From Actinomycetes bacterium (GTDB taxonomy: Bacteria > Actinomycetota > Actinomycetes > Actinomycetales > Cellulomonadaceae): a stretch of DNA of 8,897 bases. The stretch covers positions 1 to 8,897 of the forward strand of contig JAEWGQ010000140.1 in assembly GCA_023388235.1 (NCBI GenBank), read 5' to 3'. The notes beneath the pieces are model-generated. The model was given only the letters and a program-made list of their open reading frames with translations, did no database searches and had not been told where the DNA came from. The translations under genes and the position numbers were made by a program. Of the stretch, positions 1 to 5,789 are shown in pieces (position 1 is the stretch's first letter; every line of letters begins with the position of its first letter).

Positions 1-238
1 CCGCGAGGACCATGAACGTCATGATGATCGTCAGCGGCGTGTTGCGCAGGAGGTTCACGTAGGTCGAGCCGGCCCACCGCAGGCTCGAGACGGGGGAGAT
101 CCGCATGAGCGCGAGCGCCGTGCCGAGCACGAGCGCGAGGATCGCGGCCCAGAACGTCAGCTGGATGTTGACCCAGAACGCGCCGAGCACGTCGTACTCC
201 CGGGCGAGCGCCCAGGTCTGCGACAGGTAGTCACCCAC
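1..238 (-). CDS. gluC: Glutamate-type ABC transporter permease, N-terminal part (runs off left edge)
   Basis: This is the first 79 codons of an inner-membrane permease of the polar amino-acid (His/Glu/Gln) ABC importer family. The protein starts VGDYLSQTWALAREYDVLGA. A hydrophobic segment follows (roughly residues 20-42, NIQLTFWAAILALVLGTALA), then the family-typical sequence YVNLLRNTPLTI at about residues 61-72, where the family begins its permease domain, and the start of another membrane segment. The GTG start at 238 is chosen because GGAGGA lies 9 nt upstream on this strand (248-253) and the residues after it match the family N-terminus. It lies 100 bp downstream of the binding-protein gene gluB in the same direction, so it should be gluC, with gluD probably beyond the edge. 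The family assignment is strong. The substrate (glutamate rather than glutamine or another polar amino acid) is inferred from operon layout. Confidence 0.88.
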   Translation of the reverse strand, partial: MGDYLSQTWALAREYDVLGAFWVNIQLTFWAAILALVLGTALALMRISPVSSLRWAGSTYVNLLRNTPLTIIMTFMVLA

Positions 239-247
239 GGTTGGTGG

Positions 248-259
248 TCCTCCGGGAGG
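248..259 (-). promoter_or_regulatory. gluC ribosome binding site inside a small inverted repeat
   Basis: On the minus strand GGAGGA (248-253) sits 9 nt before the GTG start of gluC. It is directly preceded by its own complement: CCTCC-C-GGAGG spans 249-259. A 4-bp stem with a 3-nt loop could partly hide the Shine-Dalgarno sequence. The Shine-Dalgarno is clear, but the masking is inference. Confidence 0.55.
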
Positions 260-266
260 GTACGGG

Positions 267-288
267 CCGGGCCGGGTCGACGGCCCGG
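267..288 (-). other. Second intercistronic hairpin upstream of gluC
   Basis: CCGGGCC (267-273) and GGCCCGG (282-288) form a perfect 7-bp inverted repeat around an 8-nt loop containing GTCGAC. It lies between the larger gluB-proximal hairpin and the gluC ribosome binding site. In RNA it would be a stable stem. No U-run follows on the transcribed strand, so it is not a canonical intrinsic terminator. Confidence 0.5.
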
Positions 289-293
289 TGGCC

Positions 294-325
294 GGGGGAG
301 CCGCGCGCCGGTGCGCCGCTCCCCC
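294..325 (-). terminator. Strong hairpin just after gluB (attenuator or mRNA-stabilising stem)
   Basis: GGGGGAGC (294-301) pairs perfectly with GCTCCCCC (318-325). Inside this, after a single C/C mismatch, GCGC (303-306) pairs with GCGC (313-316) around a 6-nt loop, giving 8+4 bp. It begins 13 nt after the gluB stop on the transcribed strand. No T-tract follows. It therefore fits a partial terminator or a 3'-end protector that raises binding-protein mRNA above permease mRNA, as is common in ABC importer operons. The structure is seen; the role is inferred. Confidence 0.6.
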
Positions 326-338
326 GTGACGTGGAAGG

Positions 339-1202
339 TCAGGCGCAGGGGTCGACCGTCGGCGGGTTCTCGCTCGCGTTCGGCGTGTACCCGGTGCCCT
401 CGGTGTTCTTGCTGACGAACTCCTCCCAGGAACCGTCCTCGATCATCTTCTCAATCGCGGCGTTGACGTCCTCGCAGACTTCGTTGTCCTGGGGCAGGCC
501 GACGCCGTAGCGCTCGGTCGAGAACGGCGCCCCGACCACCTTCACCTTGCCCTGGTTCTGCGGCTGCGCCGCGAGGCCCGCGAGGATGATGTCGTCGGTC
601 GTGACGGCGTCGACCTGGCCCGCCGTGAGCGCGGTGACGCACTCGGCGTACCCGGGGCGCTCGAGGAGCTGCACGCCCGCGGCGTACTCGTCCTTGATGC
701 GCTGCGCGGACGTCGAGCCCGAGACGGAGCAGAGGTTCTTGCCCTCGAGCGACTCGGGGCCGGTGATGTCGGTGTTGTCCTCGGCGACGAGCAGGTCCTG
801 CCCGGCGACGAAGTACGGGCCGGCGAACGCGACCGTCTCCTTGCGCGTGTCCGTGATGGAGTACGTCGCGAAGATCATGTCGACCTGACCGGTCTGCAGC
901 ATCGTCTCGCGCTGCGCGGACGGTGCCTCGACCCACTCGATCTGGTCCTCGGGGAAGCCGAGCTCGCCCGCCACGTAGGTCGCGACGTCGACGTCGAACC
1001 CCGTGTAGGTCGACCCGTCCTGGTACCCCAGGCCGGGCTGGTCGAACTTGATGCCGATCTTGACCGTCTCGCCGCCGCCGTCGGCGGTCTGCTCGGTGTC
1101 CGTGGTCGTGCTCTCGCCGCCGACGTCGCCGCCGCCGCACGCTGCGAGCGTGAGCGCGGTGAGAGCGGCCAGCGTGGCAGCACCTGCGTGTCGTGTGCGC
1201 AT
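339..1202 (-). CDS. gluB: Glutamate ABC transporter substrate-binding lipoprotein
   Basis: A 287-residue extracytoplasmic binding protein of the SBP_bac_3 (PF00497) family, which captures a polar amino acid, probably glutamate, and delivers it to the GluC/GluD permease. Residues 1-22 are a lipoprotein signal peptide: positively charged MRTRH, a hydrophobic stretch, then the lipobox LAAC with the lipidated Cys22. Residues 23 to about 46 are a Gly/Thr/acidic linker. The mature domain starts at TVKIGIKFDQPGLG and contains the family signature TGFDVDVATYVAGEL and, further on, the hinge-lobe elements MIFATYSITDTRKETVAFAGPY and LEGKNLCSVSGSTSAQRI. Four cysteines besides the lipobox (in NLCSV, AECVT, EVCED and the C-terminal DPCA) could form disulfides. 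The ATG at 1202 has an AGGAA-type ribosome site directly upstream. It sits second in the operon between gluA and gluC. Function is firm at family level; substrate is by analogy to corynebacterial GluB. Confidence 0.92.
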   Translation of the reverse strand: MRTRHAGAATLAALTALTLAACGGGDVGGESTTTDTEQTADGGGETVKIGIKFDQPGLGYQDGSTYTGFDVDVATYVAGELGFPEDQIEWVEAPSAQRETMLQTGQVDMIFATYSITDTRKETVAFAGPYFVAGQDLLVAEDNTDITGPESLEGKNLCSVSGSTSAQRIKDEYAAGVQLLERPGYAECVTALTAGQVDAVTTDDIILAGLAAQPQNQGKVKVVGAPFSTERYGVGLPQDNEVCEDVNAAIEKMIEDGSWEEFVSKNTEGTGYTPNASENPPTVDPCA

Positions 1203-1397
1203 CGTTCCTACCCTTCGTGAGTGGTGGCCGTCCGACGACGGTGTGCCGTGTCGGTCGGCCGGGTGTGGGGGGCCGGGTGGCCCGGTCCGTGGTGGTCGGT
1301 GCGTGGTCGTGGTGTCGGGTCCTCCGGACCGGTCCGGTTGCGGCGCCTCGCTGCTCCGCCCGGTGCGTCTCCGGTGGTCAAGTCCCCGGTCCGGGGC
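1203..1397 (-). other. gluA-gluB intercistronic region with palindromes and a U-free tract
   Basis: This 195-bp gap holds no gene I can support. Next to the gluA stop is CCCCGG-T-CCGGGG (1384-1396). Further along is a perfect 14-bp palindrome, CCGGACCGGTCCGG (1324-1337), nested with GGTCC-TCC-GGACC (1318-1330). From 1239 to 1327 the plus strand has no A, so the operon mRNA would have 89 nt without a single U. The stems may act as weak attenuators or RNA processing sites between the ATPase and the more abundant binding protein. A separate gluB promoter is possible but no convincing -10 was seen. Confidence 0.5.
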
Positions 1398-2216
<819 letters not shown>

Positions 2217-2220
2217 TCCT

Positions 2221-2233
2221 GGACACTATGTCC
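2221..2233 (-). promoter_or_regulatory. gluA promoter (-10) inside a palindrome
   Basis: On the minus strand TAGTGT (2223-2228) matches the actinobacterial TAnnnT -10 pattern and ends 6 nt before the gluA ATG, predicting a transcript that starts at or next to the start codon. The element is embedded in the perfect inverted repeat GGACA-CTA-TGTCC (2221-2233), which could be an operator covering the -10. No convincing -35 was found. The operator role is speculative. Confidence 0.5.
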
Positions 2234-2237
2234 CTTC

Positions 2238-2278
2238 TGTTGCACGGTGCCACCTCATCCGGCAACAACCGGGCAACA
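2238..2278. repeat. GCAACA motif cluster in the gluA/miaB divergent promoter region
   Basis: The hexamer GCAACA occurs at 2262-2267 and 2273-2278, each preceded by G, with 11 bp between starts (about one helical turn). It occurs again inverted as TGTTGC at 2238-2243. A short inverted repeat GCAC-G-GTGC (2242-2250) overlaps the inverted copy. The arrangement resembles a regulator-binding cluster between two divergent genes. It does not match the AmtR or GlxR site patterns I know. Confidence 0.35.
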
Positions 2279-2304
2279 GTTCAGTAACACGGCACCCGGA
2301 GCCG

Positions 2305-2310
2305 TACCCT
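2305..2310 (+). promoter_or_regulatory. Probable miaB -10 element
   Basis: TACCCT fits the TAnnnT pattern and ends 8 nt before the miaB ATG at 2319 (5 nt before the in-frame GTG at 2316). No Shine-Dalgarno lies at normal distance; the nearest GGAG is 17 nt upstream of the ATG. The message is therefore probably leaderless. TTCAGT at 2280-2285 is a weak -35 candidate with a 19-bp spacer. Confidence 0.45.
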
Positions 2311-2318
2311 GGACGGTG

Positions 2319-3923
2319 ATGTCCACGATCGCCCCCGCCCCTGTCCCGGCTGCCCCCGCACTCCGCTCCAGCGCCGCTGCGCCAGCCGACGACGCGCACC
2401 CCCGCACCTACGTCGTGCGCACGCTCGGGTGCCAGATGAACGTCCACGACTCCGAGCACATGGCGGGGATGCTCGAGCAGGCGGGCTACGTGGCGGCGAC
2501 GCCCGAGGCCGCGGCGGCCGAGGAGGCCGACGTCATCGTCATCAACACGTGCGCGGTGCGCGAGAACGCCGCCGACCGGCTGTACGGCAACCTCGGCCGG
2601 CTCGCGGGAGCCAAGCGCGCGCGCCCCGGCATGCAGATCGCCGTCGGCGGCTGCCTCGCCCAGAAGGACCGGTCCGGCATCGTCGAGCGGGCGCCGTGGG
2701 TGGACGTCGTGTTCGGCACGCACAACCTGGACGTCCTGCCGGTGCTGCTGGAGCGGGCCCGGCACAACCGCGCGGCCGAGGTCGAGATCGCGGAGTCGCT
2801 GCAGGTCTTCCCCTCGACGCTGCCGACGCGCCGCGAGTCCGTGTACGCGGGCTGGGTGTCGATCAGCGTCGGGTGCAACAACACGTGCACGTTCTGCATC
2901 GTCCCGCACCTGCGCGGCAAGGAGCGCGACCGCCGCCCGGGCGACGTGCTCGCCGAGGTCGCGGCGCTCGTCGACCAGGGCGCGATCGAGGTCACCCTGC
3001 TCGGCCAGAACGTCAACTCCTACGGCGTGGAGTTCGGCGACCGGGGCGCGTTCGCGAAGCTGCTGCGCGCGGCCGGCGCGACGCCCGGCCTGGAGCGGCT
3101 CCGCTTCACCTCACCGCACCCCGCGTCGTTCACGGACGACGTGATCGCCGCGATGGCCGAGACCCCCGCGGTGATGCCGAGCCTGCACATGCCGCTGCAG
3201 TCCGGGTCCGACCGCATCCTGCGCGCGATGCGCCGGTCGTACCGGTCCGAGAAGTTCCTCGGCATCCTGGACCGCGTCCGCGCGCGGATGCCGCACGCGG
3301 CGATCACCACCGACATCATCGTCGGGTTCCCGGGGGAGACCGAGGAGGACTTCGCCGAGACGCTGCGCGTGGTCGAGGCGTCCCGGTTCTCGTCGGCGTT
3401 CACGTTCCAGTACTCGCCGCGCCCCGGCACGCCGGCCGCCGACCTGCCCGACCAGCTGCCGAAGGCGGTCGTGCAGGAGCGGTACGAGCGCCTGGTCGCG
3501 CTGCAGGACCGGATCGCGCTGGAGGAGATGCGCACGCAGGTCGGCCGCACCGTCGAGGTGCTGCTGGCGGAGGGCGAGGGCCGCAAGGACGGGGCGACGC
3601 ACCGGCTGTCCGGCCGCGCCGCCGACAACCGCCTGGTGCACCTCGCGCTGCCGGACGGCCTGCCCGCCGCCGACGCGCCCCGACCGGGCGACCTCGTGAC
3701 GGTCGACATCACGCACGCCGCGCCGCACCACCTCGTCGCGGACTCCGCGGTCCGGGGCGGGTCGTTCGCGGTCCGCCGCACCCGGGCGGGCGACGCGTGG
3801 GAGCGGCGGCAGTCCGGTGCGGACGACCACGCGCACGGCGGGTCCGGCGACGCCTGCGGCACCGGCGGCGGCGGGCCGGCTGCGCCCGTGCTGCTCGGCC
3901 TGCCGACCCTCGGCACGCGCTGA
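2319..3923 (+). CDS. miaB: tRNA-2-methylthio-N6-dimethylallyladenosine synthase MiaB
   Basis: A 534-residue radical-SAM methylthiotransferase. It adds the 2-methylthio group to N6-isopentenyl-A37 of tRNAs reading UNN codons, downstream of MiaA, in the cytoplasm. The N-terminal methylthiotransferase domain has the three auxiliary-cluster cysteines: Cys38 (TLGCQMN), Cys78 ([10 protein letters not shown]) and Cys112 (GGCLAQKD). The radical-SAM cluster is C186-xxx-C190-xx-C193 in [13 protein letters not shown], followed by [20 protein letters not shown]-binding domain covers roughly 405-475, ending near HHLVAD. A Gly/Asp/His-rich tail of about 59 residues follows (476-534) and seems non-conserved. 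The open frame continues upstream antisense to gluA, but residues matching MiaB begin only near [12 protein letters not shown], so the ATG at 2319 (or the GTG just before it) after the -10 element is chosen. Residues 1-28 are an Ala/Pro-rich extension. The stop codon falls inside a tandem repeat array. miaA is not next to it in this window. Confidence 0.96.
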   Translation: MSTIAPAPVPAAPALRSSAAAPADDAHPRTYVVRTLGCQMNVHDSEHMAGMLEQAGYVAATPEAAAAEEADVIVINTCAVRENAADRLYGNLGRLAGAKRARPGMQIAVGGCLAQKDRSGIVERAPWVDVVFGTHNLDVLPVLLERARHNRAAEVEIAESLQVFPSTLPTRRESVYAGWVSISVGCNNTCTFCIVPHLRGKERDRRPGDVLAEVAALVDQGAIEVTLLGQNVNSYGVEFGDRGAFAKLLRAAGATPGLERLRFTSPHPASFTDDVIAAMAETPAVMPSLHMPLQSGSDRILRAMRRSYRSEKFLGILDRVRARMPHAAITTDIIVGFPGETEEDFAETLRVVEASRFSSAFTFQYSPRPGTPAADLPDQLPKAVVQERYERLVALQDRIALEEMRTQVGRTVEVLLAEGEGRKDGATHRLSGRAADNRLVHLALPDGLPAADAPRPGDLVTVDITHAAPHHLVADSAVRGGSFAVRRTRAGDAWERRQSGADDHAHGGSGDACGTGGGGPAAPVLLGLPTLGTR

Positions 3924-4004
3924 CCCCGGCGCGCGCCGACCCCCGGCACGCGCCGACCCCCGGCGCGCGCCGACCCCCGGCACGCGCTGACTCCCGCCAC
4001 GCGC
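3904..4004. repeat. Six-copy 17-bp tandem repeat spanning the miaB stop
   Basis: Consecutive units of YGACCCCCGGCRCGCGC lie at 3904-3920, 3921-3936 (one C short), 3937-3953, 3954-3970, 3971-3987 and 3988-4004. The R position reads A, G, A, G, A, A, so copies 1-4 look like a 34-bp dimer repeated twice. The first three bases of copy 2 are the TGA stop of miaB. G-type copies contain the self-complementary GGCGCGCGCC (3928-3937 and 3962-3971). The array fills almost all of the convergent gap between miaB and the minus-strand YbjN gene. Confidence 0.85.
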
Positions 4005-4020
4005 CATGCCGGCGGCGGGC
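3924..4020. terminator. Convergent intergenic region, possible bidirectional terminator
   Basis: miaB (plus) and the YbjN gene ending at 4021 (minus) converge here. The repeat units contain self-complementary GC decamers that could form stems on either strand. No T-run typical of an intrinsic terminator is present on either side. A termination role is inferred from position only. Confidence 0.3.
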
Positions 4021-4530
4021 TCAGACCTGCGGCGGCAGCAGCGTGTCGAACGACGCGAAGCTCTGCACCCCGGTGCCGAGCCCGCAGGAGATGAGCTGGT
4101 CGAGCTGCTCGGCGGTCACCCCGTGCTCGAGGTCGGTGGACACCTCGCTGTACACGGCGATCTGGCCCTCCTCCTCGCGCAGGTAGAGCTTCGGCCAGAT
4201 GCGCTCGCGGTTCCAGTCGTTGAGCGCCAGGGTCACGGCCCGGCGGCTGTCCACCGGGAGCTGGCGGTGCCACCGGCCGCGCACCTGCAGGATCTCGTGC
4301 TGCTCGCCGAGCAGCAGGAACCAGAACCGCGAGTCGTTCCAGACGCCCGTCAGGTCCCCGTCCTCGTCCACGCGGTAGTGGTACCCCCGGGCGGACAGCG
4401 CCGAGGCCACGCGGTCCCGGGTGAGGGGGGTCGGCCGGGCCTGGAGCGGCACCCGCCGCTCGGAGGTCGTGGCGGCCGACCGCGTCGCGAGCACGCGGGA
4501 CAGCCAGCCGGGGGTGCGGGGCTCGGTCAC
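4021..4530 (-). CDS. YbjN domain-containing protein (paralog A)
   Basis: A 169-residue protein of the YbjN family (PF10722), small proteins with a fold like type III secretion chaperones. E. coli YbjN affects stress and motility phenotypes, but no biochemical activity is established. The N-terminal 34 or so residues (VTEPRTPGWLSRVLATRSAA...) are variable. The domain runs from about residue 35 to 165 and shows YRVDEDGDLTGVW, LQVRGRW (81-87), ERIWPK (109-114), EVSTDLEHGVT (129-139) and ISCGLGTG (147-154), all shared with the two neighbouring paralogs. No signal peptide or membrane segment is seen, so it is probably cytoplasmic. The frame stays open upstream, but that part is a shadow of the next gene. 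The GTG at 4530 is chosen because it overlaps the upstream stop as GTGA (4527-4530), implying translational coupling. The family call is good; the role is unknown. Confidence 0.85.
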   Translation of the reverse strand: MTEPRTPGWLSRVLATRSAATTSERRVPLQARPTPLTRDRVASALSARGYHYRVDEDGDLTGVWNDSRFWFLLLGEQHEILQVRGRWHRQLPVDSRRAVTLALNDWNRERIWPKLYLREEEGQIAVYSEVSTDLEHGVTAEQLDQLISCGLGTGVQSFASFDTLLPPQV

Positions 4531-5099
4531 GGCGCCACCCCGGCCGGGTCGGGGTACAGCTCGTCGATCGCGTCGAAGAACGTGCTGGACGTCGACAGCC
4601 CGCAGAACAGGATCTGGCTGAGCTGCGCGTCGGTGACGCCGTGCTCGAGGTCGGTGGAGACCTCCGCCACGACGTGCACCATGCCGTTGTCCCGCACCCG
4701 CACGTACGCCTTCGGCCAGATGCGCTCGGCGTTCCACTCCGTGCAGGCGTCCAGCACCTCCTCGAGGCGCTCGATCGCGATCTCGCGGTTCCACTGCCCC
4801 CGGACCTGGAGGATCTCCTGGTCCTCGCCGAACAGGAAGAAGTAGAACAGCCGGCCGCGCCACAGCCCGCCGAGGTCGCCGTCGTCGTCGGTGAAGTAGT
4901 GGAAGTCGTTGCGCTGGAACCACCGGACGATGCGGTCGGGCGACAGGGGGGTCGGGCGGCCGTCGTCGACGGTCACGGTGCCGTCGCCGCCGTCGCGCAG
5001 GCCGCCGCGGCCGGGGTTCGAGGGCGCCGTGCCGGACTCGTGGCCGCGCGCGGGACGGTCGGCTCCGCGGCGTGGGCGACGGTTCCGGAACAGACCCAT
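4527..5099 (-). CDS. YbjN domain-containing protein (paralog B)
   Basis: A 190-residue YbjN-family protein, probably cytoplasmic, function unknown. Residues 1-48 form a basic then Gly-rich disordered-looking leader (MGLFRNRRPRRGADR...). The domain follows: LSPDRIVRWF (52-61), FTDDDGDLGGLW (69-80), FYFFLFGEDQEILQVRGQW (85-103), ERIWPK (125-130), EVSTDLEHGVTDAQL (146-160), FCGLST (165-170) and a final FDAIDELYP. It shares the sequence STDLEHGVT exactly with paralog A, pointing to duplication. Its stop overlaps the start of paralog A by 4 bp, so the two are one transcription unit with B first. The ATG at 5099 is supported by a TAGGGT -10 element ending 6 nt upstream, and by the MG(L/F)F beginning that it shares with paralog C. 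The gene diverges from paralog C. Confidence 0.87.
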   Translation of the reverse strand: MGLFRNRRPRRGADRPARGHESGTAPSNPGRGGLRDGGDGTVTVDDGRPTPLSPDRIVRWFQRNDFHYFTDDDGDLGGLWRGRLFYFFLFGEDQEILQVRGQWNREIAIERLEEVLDACTEWNAERIWPKAYVRVRDNGMVHVVAEVSTDLEHGVTDAQLSQILFCGLSTSSTFFDAIDELYPDPAGVAP

Positions 5100-5105
5100 G
5101 AGGTC

Positions 5106-5111
5106 ACCCTA
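5106..5111 (-). promoter_or_regulatory. Probable -10 element for the YbjN B-A operon
   Basis: TAGGGT on the minus strand fits TAnnnT and ends 6 nt before the ATG at 5099, the same spacing as for gluA, predicting a leaderless transcript. No -35 motif is recognisable in the GC-rich sequence upstream. Confidence 0.45.
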
Positions 5112-5162
5112 CCCGCGGGCGCGCGGGGCGCCAGGGGGCCCGCGACGGACCGGGGCGGGTGC

Positions 5163-5182
5163 GCCCGGGCTGGCACCCGGGC
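5163..5182. promoter_or_regulatory. Inverted repeat upstream of the YbjN C promoter
   Basis: GCCCGGG (5163-5169) and CCCGGGC (5176-5182) form a perfect 7-bp inverted repeat around CTGGCA. It lies 14-33 bp upstream of the TAGTCT -10 element, in and around where the -35 would be, inside the 191-bp divergent region between the two YbjN units. It could be an operator or a chance GC palindrome. Confidence 0.35.
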
Positions 5183-5195
5183 CCGCGCCGGGGCA

Positions 5196-5201
5196 TAGTC
5201 T
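5196..5201 (+). promoter_or_regulatory. Probable -10 element for the YbjN C-Hsp90-TPR unit
   Basis: TAGTCT, preceded by CA, fits TAnnnT and is the most AT-rich spot in this divergent region. Transcription would start near 5208, giving a leader of about 83 nt before the YbjN C start. An ATG at 5209, right at the predicted start site, is out of frame with YbjN C. Confidence 0.5.
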
Positions 5202-5280
5202 CGTGCCGATGCGCGTCGCCCTGACGCCGTCACCTGCACGGATGCCAGCCGTGCGGGCGCCCGCCGCCCGCACCGAGGAC

Positions 5281-5286
5281 GAGGAC
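5281..5286 (+). promoter_or_regulatory. Ribosome binding site of YbjN C
   Basis: GAGGAC ends 4 nt before the ATG at 5291 (another GAGGAC-like copy lies 6 nt further upstream). This supports that start, in contrast to the apparently leaderless starts elsewhere in the window. Confidence 0.5.
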
Positions 5287-5290
5287 GGAC

Positions 5291-5779
5291 ATGGGCTTCT
5301 TCACCAAGCCGGACGCCGGGGCGGCCGCCGCCGGACCCGCGCCGCTGTCGCACGAGCGGATCACCGCGGTGCTGGACGCGCGCGAGATGAACTACGGCGT
5401 GGACGACGACGGCGACATCGGCGGGTACTGGGACGGGCACCTCTTCTACTTCTTCCGCATGGGCGGGAACAAGGAGTACCTGCAGGTCCGGGGCCGCTGG
5501 AACCGCAAGGTCGGGATCGACCAGTACGCCCGCGTGGTCGACCTGGTGAACACCTGGAACTCCGAGAAGCTGTGGCCCAAGGGCTACGTGCGCGCCGAGG
5601 ACGACGTCGTCGGCGTGTACGCCGAGCACACCGTGGACTACGAGCACGGCGTCACCGACGAGCAGATCGACCTGCACCTCGCGTGCGGCATCACCACGGC
5701 GCTGAGCCTGTTCGAGCAGCTCGACGAGGCGTTCCCCGCCGAGGCCGCCGCCGCCAAGGCCGAGTACGAGAGCGAGTGA
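5291..5779 (+). CDS. YbjN domain-containing protein (paralog C)
   Basis: A 162-residue YbjN-family protein of unknown function, predicted cytoplasmic. After a short MGFFTKPDAGAAAAG leader, the domain covers nearly the whole protein: LSHERITAVLDAREMNYGVD (19-38), DDDGDIGGYW, FYFFRMGGNKEYLQVRGRW (52-70), NTWNSEKLWPKGYVRAE (88-103), DYEHGVTDEQID (116-127), LACGITTAL (130-138) and FEQLDEAFP. The end is an Ala/Glu-rich tail. It aligns with paralogs A and B over the whole domain but is the most diverged of the three (EKLWPK instead of ERIWPK, HTVDYEHG instead of VSTDLEHG). The Hsp90-like gene starts 10 bp after its stop, so the two are almost certainly co-transcribed. The context suggests work with a chaperone rather than with the divergent pair, though all three may interact. 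Confidence 0.88.
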   Translation: MGFFTKPDAGAAAAGPAPLSHERITAVLDAREMNYGVDDDGDIGGYWDGHLFYFFRMGGNKEYLQVRGRWNRKVGIDQYARVVDLVNTWNSEKLWPKGYVRAEDDVVGVYAEHTVDYEHGVTDEQIDLHLACGITTALSLFEQLDEAFPAEAAAAKAEYESE

Positions 5780-5789
5780 CGCACCGGCG

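Noticed and set aside
2217..2318. AmtR- or GlxR-type operator controlling the glu operon
   Set aside because: I found no match to the site patterns I know for these regulators; only the unassigned GCAACA cluster and palindrome are present.
3904..4004. CRISPR array
   Set aside because: The units are direct tandem copies of 17 bp with no spacers.
2429..4186. 585-codon plus-strand frame overlapping miaB and the repeat array
   Set aside because: It is very Arg/Ala-rich with no domain, and runs through miaB in a different frame.
4531..4923. Upstream in-frame extension of YbjN paralog A
   Set aside because: The translated part is Arg/Ala-rich, is the +1 shadow of paralog B, and the GTGA overlap gives a natural start at 4530.
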